From Actinomadura rudentiformis (GTDB taxonomy: Bacteria; Actinomycetota; Actinomycetes; Streptosporangiales; Streptosporangiaceae): 64,000 bases of DNA. Both the position numbers and the translations under genes were made by a program. The notes under the pieces are model-generated. The model saw only the letters and a list, made by a program, of their open reading frames with translations, searched no databases and was not told the origin of the DNA. Positions 1 through 7,900 of the stretch are shown piece by piece (positions within the stretch are counted from its first letter, which is position 1; each line of letters starts with the position of its first letter). The stretch is from the NCBI RefSeq assembly GCF_008923185.1, contig NZ_WBMT01000005.1, forward strand, positions 372,001 to 436,000, read 5' to 3'.

Positions 1-25
1 CAGTACTCGTTGTCCGGTGGGTGGA

Positions 26-664
26 TCAGTTGAGGACTTGGAAGGTGAAGGAGACGTTGCCTGAGGTCTTGGTGGTCGTGGTCCCGGCGAGGGTTCCGGT
101 CACCTTGAAGGTCACCGTGTAGGTGCCAGCGGTGTTGAACGCCCAGTTGGCGTGGGAGTGAGCCTTGGCGGAGACGAGCTGGGTCTTCGGACCCGCGCTG
201 CGGCTGTGGAACCTGACGGTGGGGTTGCCGAGGGTGGTGGTGTAAATGCTGAACTGGCCGCCGGTCACGCTCACCAATTCGAAGGTGAGCTGGTTATTGG
301 TGAAGACGCCGGTGGCCACGTCGTTGGCATTCCAGCCCGCCCACAGCAGCCCGGCGACCTGGTTCTGCGGTAGCACCCAGACGGTCGAGCCCGCAGCGCC
401 CAGGAAGCTCCACTGAGAGCCGCCGGGCACAGTGATCTTGGCTGCGGCCGGGACTTGGAGGACGACGTCGGCGGGACTGCGTTCTACCGCGGTACCCGTG
501 GTCTCGTCACGGACCTGGACGGCGAGGTTGCCGGAGGCGTAGTTGACGTCGATGACGTCGACGTGCCCGCTGGTCAGGGTGACAGCCGCGCTGGCGGGTG
601 CGGCGGTGGCCAGCAGTGCGACGACTGTGGCGACGAGCGCGACGACGGCCCGGGCTCCGAGCAT
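26..664 (-). CDS. Secreted choice-of-anchor M domain protein
   Basis: This is a small exported protein made of one choice-of-anchor M (actinobacterial surface-anchored) domain. After a signal peptide ending near APASAA, it shows the family landmarks in order: a GHVD motif, a VRDETT stretch, FLGAAG followed by VWVLPQ, a tryptophan-rich WAGWN segment, and a C-terminal HSHANWAF. The GHVD and HxH histidines are candidate metal ligands (inference). No membrane anchor or sortase signal follows the domain, so it is probably free or held by a partner. I chose the ATG at 664 because AGGAG lies 8 bases upstream; an in-frame ATG at 703 has no good ribosome site. It lies just downstream of a second anchor-M gene on the same strand, so the two probably form a Zur-controlled pair. 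Confidence 0.85.
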   Translation of the reverse strand: MLGARAVVALVATVVALLATAAPASAAVTLTSGHVDVIDVNYASGNLAVQVRDETTGTAVERSPADVVLQVPAAAKITVPGGSQWSFLGAAGSTVWVLPQNQVAGLLWAGWNANDVATGVFTNNQLTFELVSVTGGQFSIYTTTLGNPTVRFHSRSAGPKTQLVSAKAHSHANWAFNTAGTYTVTFKVTGTLAGTTTTKTSGNVSFTFQVLN

Positions 665-709
665 GGCCGTGCTCCTACGGGTCGAAGGGATGTGAGGCGT
701 CATTTCCGT

Positions 710-1357
710 TCACCCGACCTTGAAGAGGTAGGTCACCGGTTCCGAGGCGACCCGCTGACTGCCGCCGGTGAGCTGAGCGGTCACCTGGAACGTCAGCCAG
801 TAGGTCCCGGGCGCGGAGAACGCCCAGCTGGCGTGCTTGTGGCCGCCGACGGACAGGGCCGTGGCGTCGGGCAGGCCGTCGCCGGAGTTGACCAGGACGT
901 CGGGCGCGCCGGCGGCGCCTTCGGTGAAGATGCTGAACCGGCCTGGGCCACGGACGTTCCTGAGCTTGAGGGTGACCGAGTCGGCGGAGAAGACGCCCGA
1001 GGACAACTCCTCGGTGCTGACGCCGGGCCAGAGCAGACCAGGGTCATCGACCTCCGGAAGCACCCAGACGGGTGCCCCTGGCTTGCCGAGGAAGGCGTAC
1101 GCGGAGCCGTCGGGCACGGTCGTGCGCGACTCGGGAAGGGCCCGGAAGAGGACCTCGCCGGGTTCCCTGGTCACGTCCGGCTCGACGGTCTCGTCGTGGA
1201 CGTGCACCTCGAGCGCGCCGTTTTCGTACTCGATGTCGATCACGTCCACATGGCCGGTGTCCAAGGTGACGCGCCCGCCGGCGTGGGCGGGCACCGCGCT
1301 GATGAGCGCCGCCGCGAGCACGGCCGAGATCAGCGAGAGCGCAGAGCGTGGCTGCAC
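710..1357 (-). CDS. Secreted choice-of-anchor M domain protein
   Basis: This 215-residue exported protein contains a single anchor-M domain. It has a signal peptide cleaved after AHAGG, then GHVDVIDI, an HDET stretch, FLGKPG with VWVLPE, LLWPG, and a terminal HKHASWAF. The start is GTG at 1357 with AAGGAG 8 bases upstream. It is the first gene of a two-gene minus-strand unit whose promoter region holds a Zur-like box at 1407-1427. It lacks an LPxTG signal, unlike the large divergent protein, so it may be a soluble companion that delivers metal to the wall-anchored protein or the ABC transporter. That role is inferred from context; the biochemical function of the domain is not established from this sequence. 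Confidence 0.85.
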   Translation of the reverse strand: MQPRSALSLISAVLAAALISAVPAHAGGRVTLDTGHVDVIDIEYENGALEVHVHDETVEPDVTREPGEVLFRALPESRTTVPDGSAYAFLGKPGAPVWVLPEVDDPGLLWPGVSTEELSSGVFSADSVTLKLRNVRGPGRFSIFTEGAAGAPDVLVNSGDGLPDATALSVGGHKHASWAFSAPGTYWLTFQVTAQLTGGSQRVASEPVTYLFKVG

Positions 1358-1406
1358 TGTGAGGACTCCTTCGGAGGGGTGAGAGCGCGGGGTGCGCCCG
1401 AATGGA

Positions 1407-1427
1407 GTGAACGATAATCATTTTCAC
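1407..1427. promoter_or_regulatory. Zur-box-like operator
   Basis: The minus strand reads TGAAAATGATTATCG at its core (1412-1426), inside an imperfect palindrome running from GTGAA to TTCAC. It matches the actinobacterial Zur consensus (TGAAAATGATTTTCA-like). It lies 50-70 bases upstream of the GTG of the minus-strand anchor-M gene. Confidence 0.75.
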
Positions 1428-1479
1428 TCACTCGCGGCTGGCCGAAGTCGGACAGGTCGGGCACCTTGATCGACAATAA

Positions 1480-1500
1480 CGAAAATAGTAATCATTTTCA
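1480..1500. promoter_or_regulatory. Zur-box-like operator
   Basis: GAAAAT and ATTTTC arms (1481-1486 and 1494-1499) flank AGTAATC. This is the second Zur-like box in the same divergent intergenic region and is nearer the plus-strand anchor-M gene (start 1582), so each divergent unit appears to have its own operator. Confidence 0.7.
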
Positions 1501-1581
1501 TGTGGTCGTTGCCGCTCGACTCTCAGGGCCGACCTGGGCCGCCACAGGAACCGCCGTCATCGATCACAAGGAGCGCCTCTG

Positions 1582-3546
1582 ATGCGACGCACCATGCCGG
1601 GGCGCCGCTTGTTGCTGGGAATCGCGGGCCTGGCGACGCTCGCCCTGCTCGCCGCGGTGCCGGCGGTGCCTGTACTCGCCACTCCCGCAGAACCGTCCGC
1701 CCCCCAAACGAGACGGGTCATCAACGACATCCACGCCGACCTGTTGGACCCGGTGTACGAGGGCGGCGCTCTACGGGTGCGCACGCGCATCGGCGCCACC
1801 GGCTCCTTTGAGATCGAGGACCCGGGCAACGTGGTCGTCCAGCTCAAGGACAATGCCGACTCCAAGCTGCCGGTCCCCGAAGGAACGGACTTCGCCTTCC
1901 TCGGTGCGCCGGGAAGCCCGGTGTGGGTGGCGCCGGAGCTCGAGGTCCCGGGGCTGATCTGGCCGGGCTGGTCCACCGAGAACCTGCCGCATGACATCTT
2001 CGAGTTCGGCGCCCGCACGGTCGAGCTCACGCTGATCGGATTCACCGGGCCAGGGGTGCTGGAGATCTTCAACGTCGACGGGGCCGGTCTCCCGGTGCGG
2101 CTGTTCAGCTCGGCGGACGCCCAGTTCAAGACCTTCAAGGAGTCCGTCGGCACGCACCACCATGTGAACTGGGCGTTCAGCGCTCTGGGCGCCTACTCGT
2201 TGACGTTCGAGGTGGCGGCGACCGACAAGAACGGCACCAGGCACGTCGCCGCCCCCGTGACGCTGAACTGGTACGTGGGCGGCACGATCGCGGGCGACGT
2301 GCCCCCCGAACTGGTCACCCCCACTCCCACGACAACTCCGACGGTCACTCCGACCGTGACCCCGACGACCTCACCGACGGTCACGCCGACGACCTCGCCC
2401 ACGACCAGTCCGACACGTAACACGACGCCTGGACCACGGCCGACAACGCCGGGCCCCCCTCGTCCGAGCGCCAGTCCCTCGGCCACGCGGTCGCCGGGCG
2501 GCGGTGGTGGCGGTGGCGGTGGCGGTGGTGGCTCTGGAGGTGGGGGCAGTGGGGACGCCGCGGGGAGCGCCAAATGCGCGACCCCGACGCCCTCCGGCTC
2601 AGGTGGTGGCGACGGCGATGGTGATGGCGACGGCGGCGGGAGCCCTTCGACCGAGAAGGTGGTGTTGGACGACGGCCACGTCGACTACGCCGCCCGTGTG
2701 ATGGGCGGCGGGTTGCAGTCGGCGGTGAAGGACGGCACGCAGGCCGGCCGGACGACGTGGCGGGAGCCCTCCGCGGTCGTGTTCCACCTCAAGGCGGAGG
2801 CCGCCACGCAGGTGCCGGCGGGGTTCGGCTTCCTGGGGAGCCCGGGGTCGAGGATCTGGCAGATCCCGCAAACCCAGAAGGCGGGCGTCCCCTGGCTCGG
2901 CTGGAACACCGAAGAGCTGCGAAGCTCTCAGGTCAAGGGCGACATCTCCTGGTCGCTGGACAAGGTGGAGGGCCCGGGGACCCTGGCCGTCTATGAGTAC
3001 AGCACGTTCGGCCAACCGAGGATCATCTTCAACAGCGGGGACGGGATGCCCGATACCTACGGCATCCGGCTGGGCACACATGCGCACGGCAACTGGGCCT
3101 TCACCAAGGAAGGCATCTACAAGGCCACCTTCACCCACACCGCGACGCTGGCATCGGGCGCCAAGTCCAGTGACACCGAGGTGGTCACATTCGCGGTCGG
3201 CAACGTGGACCCCAGATCGGCTCAGGCATCGGGGGCCTCACCGCAGTCGGCCGGGCTGCGGCCGCTGACGGCCCGGAGGGCCGCGTCGAGCACACCCATG
3301 AGCGCGGCATCGAGCACGCCGACGAGCACGCCGACGAGCACGGCCACCACGAGCACCTCGCCGAGCCCGTCGCCGAGCCGGGCGGTGAGCGGCCCCAACG
3401 CCTGCCGCACGGGCAAGCTGCCCTTCACCGGATCCGCGCTCCTGGTTCCGGCCGGGCTGGGCGCGGCCCTGCTGGCGGCCGGCGGGACGACCGTCGGCCT
3501 CACTTTCGTCCGGCGCCGCCGGACCGGCACGCCGACCGATGTGTGA
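1582..3546 (+). CDS. Wall-anchored protein with two choice-of-anchor M domains (ABC transporter-associated)
   Basis: This 654-residue exported protein has two anchor-M domains (about residues 45-230 and 355-545). They are separated by a Thr/Pro-rich linker, a run of glycines and an acidic Gly-Asp stretch. Each domain ends in a His-rich motif (THHHVNWAF; THAHGNWAF); the second opens with DDGHVD, and the first has IHAD instead. A Ser/Thr-rich stalk leads to an LPFTG sortase motif near residue 613, then a hydrophobic segment and an RRRR tail, so it is predicted to be covalently attached to peptidoglycan. It matches the family described as ABC transporter-associated repeat proteins. The start has AAGGAG 9 bases upstream. 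It is the first gene of the transporter operon; probably it captures metal outside the membrane (inference). No sortase gene is in the window. Confidence 0.88.
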   Translation: MRRTMPGRRLLLGIAGLATLALLAAVPAVPVLATPAEPSAPQTRRVINDIHADLLDPVYEGGALRVRTRIGATGSFEIEDPGNVVVQLKDNADSKLPVPEGTDFAFLGAPGSPVWVAPELEVPGLIWPGWSTENLPHDIFEFGARTVELTLIGFTGPGVLEIFNVDGAGLPVRLFSSADAQFKTFKESVGTHHHVNWAFSALGAYSLTFEVAATDKNGTRHVAAPVTLNWYVGGTIAGDVPPELVTPTPTTTPTVTPTVTPTTSPTVTPTTSPTTSPTRNTTPGPRPTTPGPPRPSASPSATRSPGGGGGGGGGGGGSGGGGSGDAAGSAKCATPTPSGSGGGDGDGDGDGGGSPSTEKVVLDDGHVDYAARVMGGGLQSAVKDGTQAGRTTWREPSAVVFHLKAEAATQVPAGFGFLGSPGSRIWQIPQTQKAGVPWLGWNTEELRSSQVKGDISWSLDKVEGPGTLAVYEYSTFGQPRIIFNSGDGMPDTYGIRLGTHAHGNWAFTKEGIYKATFTHTATLASGAKSSDTEVVTFAVGNVDPRSAQASGASPQSAGLRPLTARRAASSTPMSAASSTPTSTPTSTATTSTSPSPSPSRAVSGPNACRTGKLPFTGSALLVPAGLGAALLAAGGTTVGLTFVRRRRTGTPTDV

Positions 3547-3580
3547 CGTGATCGTTCCTGGCGGAGAGGTAGGGAGGCCC

Positions 3581-5158
3581 ATGCACGTCCTTCATCGGGC
3601 CGCACGAGCGGGCGCAGCGATCGTGGCCCTGATCGTGCTGGCGACGGGGTGCGCGGGTGGCCGCGACCGGGCCGGCGGCGGGGCCCTCGGGGTGGTCACG
3701 ACCACCGAGATCCTGGCCGACCTGGTCAAGAACGTGGGCGGTGACCGGGTGCGCGTCGACTCGATCGTGCCCCCGGGCGGCGATCCGCACTCCTACGAGC
3801 CGGCGCCCGCTGACGCGGCCAAGGTCTCGAAGGCGGATGCGACGTTCACCAACCACCTGCTGCTCGAAGAACACTCACTGATCAAGACCATCGACTCCAA
3901 CGTCCGCAAGGGCGTGCCGAACGTTTCACTGGCCGAGGCCGCCGAATCGTACGGCGCCAACGTCATCCCGTTGGTGGAGAACATCGGCCTCGACGTCATC
4001 TGGCTCGGCCTGGCTGTTCGCGGCGAGGGCACCGGGCGGGGGGCGACACGGTCGTCGGACGTTGAGCTCGCGGCGACCGACCTGGAAGGCCCCGGTGAGC
4101 TGGCGGTCTACCTCACCGAGGCGCTCGGCCAGCCCAAGGTGTACTTCAACTCTGCCGACGGGCTGGACGCCAAGGATGTCGTCGCGTTGCCGCCCGCCGC
4201 GCACACGCACGTCAACTGGGCGTTCTCCAAGCCCGGCGTCTACCGGCTGACATTGGAGGCCAAGCTGCGCAACGCCAACACAGCACCGGTCCCCATGGGC
4301 AAGGGCACGTTCACCTTCGCCGTCGGCGTCGATCCCCGCACGATCGGCGGAGCCGACAAGGCGACGATCCTCGACGACGGTCACACCGACCTGGCGGTGG
4401 ATCTGGACGGCGCCGAGCTGTACGCCTGGACCGACATCGGACGGCCGGGGGCGCGATCCCCCGGAGGCGCCGCCGCGGCTCAGCGCAAGGTGCCGGTCAA
4501 GGACGTCATCATCGACGTGCCGAACCGGGCTCTGGAGAAGGTCCCTGACGATCGCGCGTTCTCGTTCCTGGGCAAGCCCGGTGCACAGGTCCACCAGCTG
4601 CCGCAGGCGGTGATCGGCAAGCACGTGCACGGTGAGATCGACCCCCACCTGTGGGAGGACGTCCGCAACGCCAAGGCCTACGTCCAGCTCATCCGCGACA
4701 CACTGCGCAAACGCGACCCCGGCCACGCCGCCGACTACGACCGGAACGCCCGCGCGTACCTGGCCGACCTCGACAAGCTCGATGCCTTCGTCCGCGCACA
4801 GGTCGCGCAGATCCCGGCCGATCGGCGGCAACTCATCACCACACACGACGCGTTCGGCTACCTCGCCCAGGCGTACTCCATGACCGTCGCCGGATTCGTC
4901 GTGCCCAACCCCGCCCAGGAACCCAGCGCCGAGCAGGTCGCCAAGCTCACCCAGACCATCCGCAACCTGCGGGTTCCCGCGGTCTTCATGGAACCGGGCC
5001 TCGCGCGGCGCTCGGCGGTGCTCACCCAGGTGGCCAAGGACCAGGGTGTCAAGGTCTGCAAGCTCTACGGCGACGCCTTCGACGACGCCGCACGCAACTA
5101 CGTCGCCATGATGCGGCACAACGCCACCGAACTGCGCAAATGCCTGGGAGACGCCTGA
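3581..5158 (+). CDS. Anchored-repeat zinc ABC transporter, ZnuA-like binding lipoprotein with inserted anchor-M domain
   Basis: This metal-binding lipoprotein has its lipobox at LATGC (Cys about residue 24). The cluster A-I fold is recognisable from DPHSYEP (His about 70), GEIDPHLW and THDAFGY, which are the expected zinc-ligand histidines, plus a late GDAF. Between the first and second histidine an extra segment of about 215 residues is inserted. It carries HTHVNWAF first and DDGHTD then FLGKPG afterwards, the reverse of the normal order in anchor-M domains. The ATG at 3581 (GGGAGG just upstream) gives a proper lipoprotein signal; an upstream in-frame ATG at 3539 overlaps the previous gene and adds residues unlike a signal. 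It forms one operon with its neighbours. Zinc is the likely substrate because of the Zur boxes; manganese cannot be excluded. Confidence 0.9.
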   Translation: MHVLHRAARAGAAIVALIVLATGCAGGRDRAGGGALGVVTTTEILADLVKNVGGDRVRVDSIVPPGGDPHSYEPAPADAAKVSKADATFTNHLLLEEHSLIKTIDSNVRKGVPNVSLAEAAESYGANVIPLVENIGLDVIWLGLAVRGEGTGRGATRSSDVELAATDLEGPGELAVYLTEALGQPKVYFNSADGLDAKDVVALPPAAHTHVNWAFSKPGVYRLTLEAKLRNANTAPVPMGKGTFTFAVGVDPRTIGGADKATILDDGHTDLAVDLDGAELYAWTDIGRPGARSPGGAAAAQRKVPVKDVIIDVPNRALEKVPDDRAFSFLGKPGAQVHQLPQAVIGKHVHGEIDPHLWEDVRNAKAYVQLIRDTLRKRDPGHAADYDRNARAYLADLDKLDAFVRAQVAQIPADRRQLITTHDAFGYLAQAYSMTVAGFVVPNPAQEPSAEQVAKLTQTIRNLRVPAVFMEPGLARRSAVLTQVAKDQGVKVCKLYGDAFDDAARNYVAMMRHNATELRKCLGDA

Positions 5159-6135
5159 TGTCCAACCTGAGGCCCAGGACGGCAGCCGGCTGGACCGGCC
5201 TGCTCGCGGCGCTCGCCGCCGCCGTCATGTCCTTCTTGCCGGCGGTGGACGCGGCGGCGCGGGTCACGCCGTCGCTCCACCCCTCGGTCCAGGCGGCGGC
5301 GCGGGTCACGCCGTCGCCCTCCCCCTCGGTCCAGGCCGGGGAACGGACCGTCACCGGACGGACAGTGATCGCAGACGGGCACGTCGACATCGGGCCGCGC
5401 TTCCTCGACGGCAAGTGGACCGTGCAGGTCCGCGACGACACCGTACGCCCGCCGGTGTGGCGGAACGTGGAGGACGTCGTCCTGCACACCGTGGACGCGG
5501 CCAAGGTCAAGGTCCCCGAAGGCAGCCAGTTCTCCTTTCTCGGCAAGCCGGGGACCGAGGTGTGGGTCCTGCCGCAGGTGCAGCAGCAAGGCGTGCTCTG
5601 GCCCGGCTGGAACACCCAGGACCCGCAGGTCGCCTCCACCATCAACCGCGAGGTGACCTGGTCATTGCGCGGGGTCACCGGCCCTGGACGCTTCGCGTTG
5701 TTCGTCAACGGCGACTTCGGCGCTCCGAAGGTCCTTTTCGACGGTTCGCGGCCCTATCCGCAGCAGATGGGCATCGATCTGAACACCCACGCGCACGGCA
5801 ACTGGGTGTTCTCGGCGCCGGGCACCTACTTGCTGGACATCGACATCAGCGGACGGACCCTGGACGGCAGGCAGGTCAACGACCGGCGCCTGCTGCGCAT
5901 CTTCGTCGGCGCAGGATCTCCCGACGCGGCGTTCAGCGTCCCGGCGCCGGCGGGTTTCGTCGCCGGTGGCACGACCCCCGGTACTGGACGCGCCGAATCC
6001 GGCCAGGGCTTCCCCGGATGGGCCTGGCTGATCATCGGCGTCGCGGGGGCGGCGGTCGTGGTCGCCATCACCATCACGGTCATGGCGCGGAGGCCCTCCC
6101 GCCGCGCGGCTGCGGCGGCCGGAAAGGAGGCCTGA
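5158..6135 (+). CDS. Membrane-anchored choice-of-anchor M domain protein
   Basis: This 325-residue protein has a signal peptide, a short duplicated Pro/Ser linker, one anchor-M domain and a C-terminal membrane helix with a basic tail. The domain shows DGHVDIGPR, FLGKPG, VWVLPQ, LWPGWNT and THAHGNWVF. The helix (about residues 283-305) replaces the sortase motif seen in the larger relative, so this copy is probably held in the membrane beside the permease. The start codon overlaps the stop of the binding-protein gene by one base, which indicates translational coupling. Its position between binding protein and ATPase suggests it is part of the transporter assembly (inference from gene order). 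Confidence 0.86.
   Translation: MSNLRPRTAAGWTGLLAALAAAVMSFLPAVDAAARVTPSLHPSVQAAARVTPSPSPSVQAGERTVTGRTVIADGHVDIGPRFLDGKWTVQVRDDTVRPPVWRNVEDVVLHTVDAAKVKVPEGSQFSFLGKPGTEVWVLPQVQQQGVLWPGWNTQDPQVASTINREVTWSLRGVTGPGRFALFVNGDFGAPKVLFDGSRPYPQQMGIDLNTHAHGNWVFSAPGTYLLDIDISGRTLDGRQVNDRRLLRIFVGAGSPDAAFSVPAPAGFVAGGTTPGTGRAESGQGFPGWAWLIIGVAGAAVVVAITITVMARRPSRRAAAAAGKEA
5251..5334 (+). repeat. 42-bp in-frame tandem duplication
   Basis: Two adjacent 42-base copies (5251-5292 and 5293-5334) differ at only a few positions. They encode AAARVTPS...PSVQ twice in the linker between signal peptide and anchor-M domain. Confidence 0.9.
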
Positions 6136-6951
6136 ATGTCCAGGACCACCTCGGGCCCGAACGCTGACTCGAACGCGGAACTCGCCGTGGCCGATCAGTC
6201 CCCGGCCTTGCCGGCTCTTGACGTCGAAGACCTGGCCGTGGAGCTGGGCGGACGCCGTGTCCTGACCGACGTGCGCATGCGTGTCACCGTCGGTGAGCTC
6301 GTGGGACTGATCGGCCCGAACGGCGCCGGCAAGACCACCCTGCTACGCGCCGCCCTGGGCCTGATCTCCACGGTCTCCGGCCGGATACGGATCGAAGGCG
6401 TACCGCCCGCGGCGGCCCGCGGCACCGTCGGCTACGTACCGCAGCGCCACGAGTTCGCCTGGGACTTCCCGATCTCGGTGGAAAGAGCCGTGATGAGCGG
6501 CCGGATCCACCATCTCGGCCGGTTCCGCCGCGCCGGGCGGGACGACCGGTCCGCCGTCACAGAGGCGCTGGAACGCGTCGACATGGCGGATCTGCGCAGG
6601 CGGCCCATCGGGGAACTGTCCGGTGGACAACGCCAACGGGTGCTGGTGGCCCGCGCGCTGGCACTGCGGCCACGGCTGCTCTTGCTGGACGAGCCGTTCA
6701 CCGGCCTGGACGTGCCCACCCAGGAACTGCTCATCGAACTGCTCCAGCGGCTGCGCGAGGACAAGGCGGTACTGATGACCACCCACGACCTGCAGGGTGC
6801 GGCCCTCACCTGCGGACGGCTGTGCCTGCTCAACGAGACCGTGATCGCCGACGGGCCACCCTCGGAGCTGCGCGACCCCGCAGTCTGGCTGCGCGCCTTC
6901 GGCGGAGCCCGCAACGGCCGCTTCCTGGAGTTCCTGGAGGCGTCCGCGTGA
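6136..6951 (+). CDS. Anchored-repeat zinc ABC transporter, ATP-binding subunit
   Basis: This is the ATPase of the zinc importer, 271 residues. Walker A is GPNGAGKT (about residues 60-67), the Q-loop lies in VPQRHEF, the signature is LSGGQRQRV, Walker B is LLLLDEP, and the switch His is in MTTHD. An N-terminal extension of about 25 residues precedes the nucleotide-binding domain. The ATG at 6136 follows the previous stop directly, with AAGGAGG 6 bases upstream. The 3' end overlaps the permease start by four bases (GTGA), so the two subunits are translated together. It belongs to the ZnuC/MntB-type group. Confidence 0.92.
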   Translation: MSRTTSGPNADSNAELAVADQSPALPALDVEDLAVELGGRRVLTDVRMRVTVGELVGLIGPNGAGKTTLLRAALGLISTVSGRIRIEGVPPAAARGTVGYVPQRHEFAWDFPISVERAVMSGRIHHLGRFRRAGRDDRSAVTEALERVDMADLRRRPIGELSGGQRQRVLVARALALRPRLLLLDEPFTGLDVPTQELLIELLQRLREDKAVLMTTHDLQGAALTCGRLCLLNETVIADGPPSELRDPAVWLRAFGGARNGRFLEFLEASA

Positions 6952-7867
6952 GCGCGCTGGCCGACTTCCTGGCCGGGCCCTGGGAGCATGTCTTCATGCG
7001 GCGCGCCTTCCTGGTCGCGGCCATGTGCGGCATCGTCTGTGGCGTGATCGGCTGCCATGTCGTGCTGCGCGGCATGGCCTTCATCGGCGACGCGGTGGCC
7101 CACTCGGCCTTCCCCGGTGTCGCCGTGGCCTTCGTATTCCACTGGAACCTCACCCTCGGCGGCGCGGTAGCAGGCCTGCTGACCGCGCTGCTGGTGGCGG
7201 TGTTCGCCCAGAACCGGCGGCTCAAAGAGGACAGTGTCATCGGGGTCTTCTTCGCCGCCGCGTTCGGCTTGGGCATCGTCATTCTGAGCACCGCGCCCGG
7301 CTACAGCGGCTCACTGGAGTCATTCCTGTTCGGCCAGATCCTCGGCATCAGCGACGCAGACGTCCTGACGGTGGCGCTGACCGGCGCCGGGCTACTGCTG
7401 CTGGTGCTCCTGCTGCACCGGCAACTGGTCACCGTAGGCCTGGACCGCGAGACCGCCCGCGCCGCCGGCCTGCCGGTGTTCGGCCTCGACCTGGCGCTGT
7501 ACTCGATGGTGACGGTCGCGATCGTGATCTCCATCCAGGCGGTCGGCAACATCCTGGTGCTCGCGCTGCTGATCACACCGGCCGCCTGCGCCCGGCTGCT
7601 CACCGACCGGCTCGGCGTGATGATGATCCTCGGCCCGGTGCTGGGGCGGCTGCCTCCCTGATCGGCCTGTACCTCTCCTACACCTGCAACCTGGCCTCGG
7701 GCGGAATGATCGTGCTCGTCGTGACCGCGATGTTCCTGGTCTGCTGGTGCGCCGCCCCACGCCACGGCCTGATCGCCCGCCTGCGCACCACCCGCGGGCG
7801 GCGGCACACGATGACGGACGACACACCGCCGCGCGAGATCCCCGACCCCGTGGCCATCGGCGGCTGA
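6948..7867 (+). pseudogene. Anchored-repeat zinc ABC transporter, permease subunit (one-base frameshift)
   Basis: This is a ZnuB-type permease with many membrane helices, starting at GTG 6948 inside the end of the ATPase gene. The first frame runs to a TGA at 7659-7661, giving a protein that stops after LGPVLG. If one G is added to the G run at 7643-7646, the reading continues as AAASLIGLYLSY and on to a stop at 7867, restoring the last helices and the normal length of about 306 residues. The base composition on both sides looks coding, so the break is either a sequencing or assembly error in a homopolymer or a recent mutation. Family membership is clear; whether the gene is functional is not. 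Confidence 0.85.
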
Positions 7868-7900
7868 CCCTCAAGGCTTTCCCTGTGATGACTGGCGCTG

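Noticed and set aside
2500..2545. Glycine-codon run as a possible microsatellite or phase-variable tract
   Set aside because: It is a GGT/GGC run encoding a flexible linker and its length is a multiple of three, so phase variation is not supported.
3539..3580. Earlier start of the zinc-binding lipoprotein
   Set aside because: It overlaps the previous gene and would bury the lipoprotein signal behind 14 unrelated residues.
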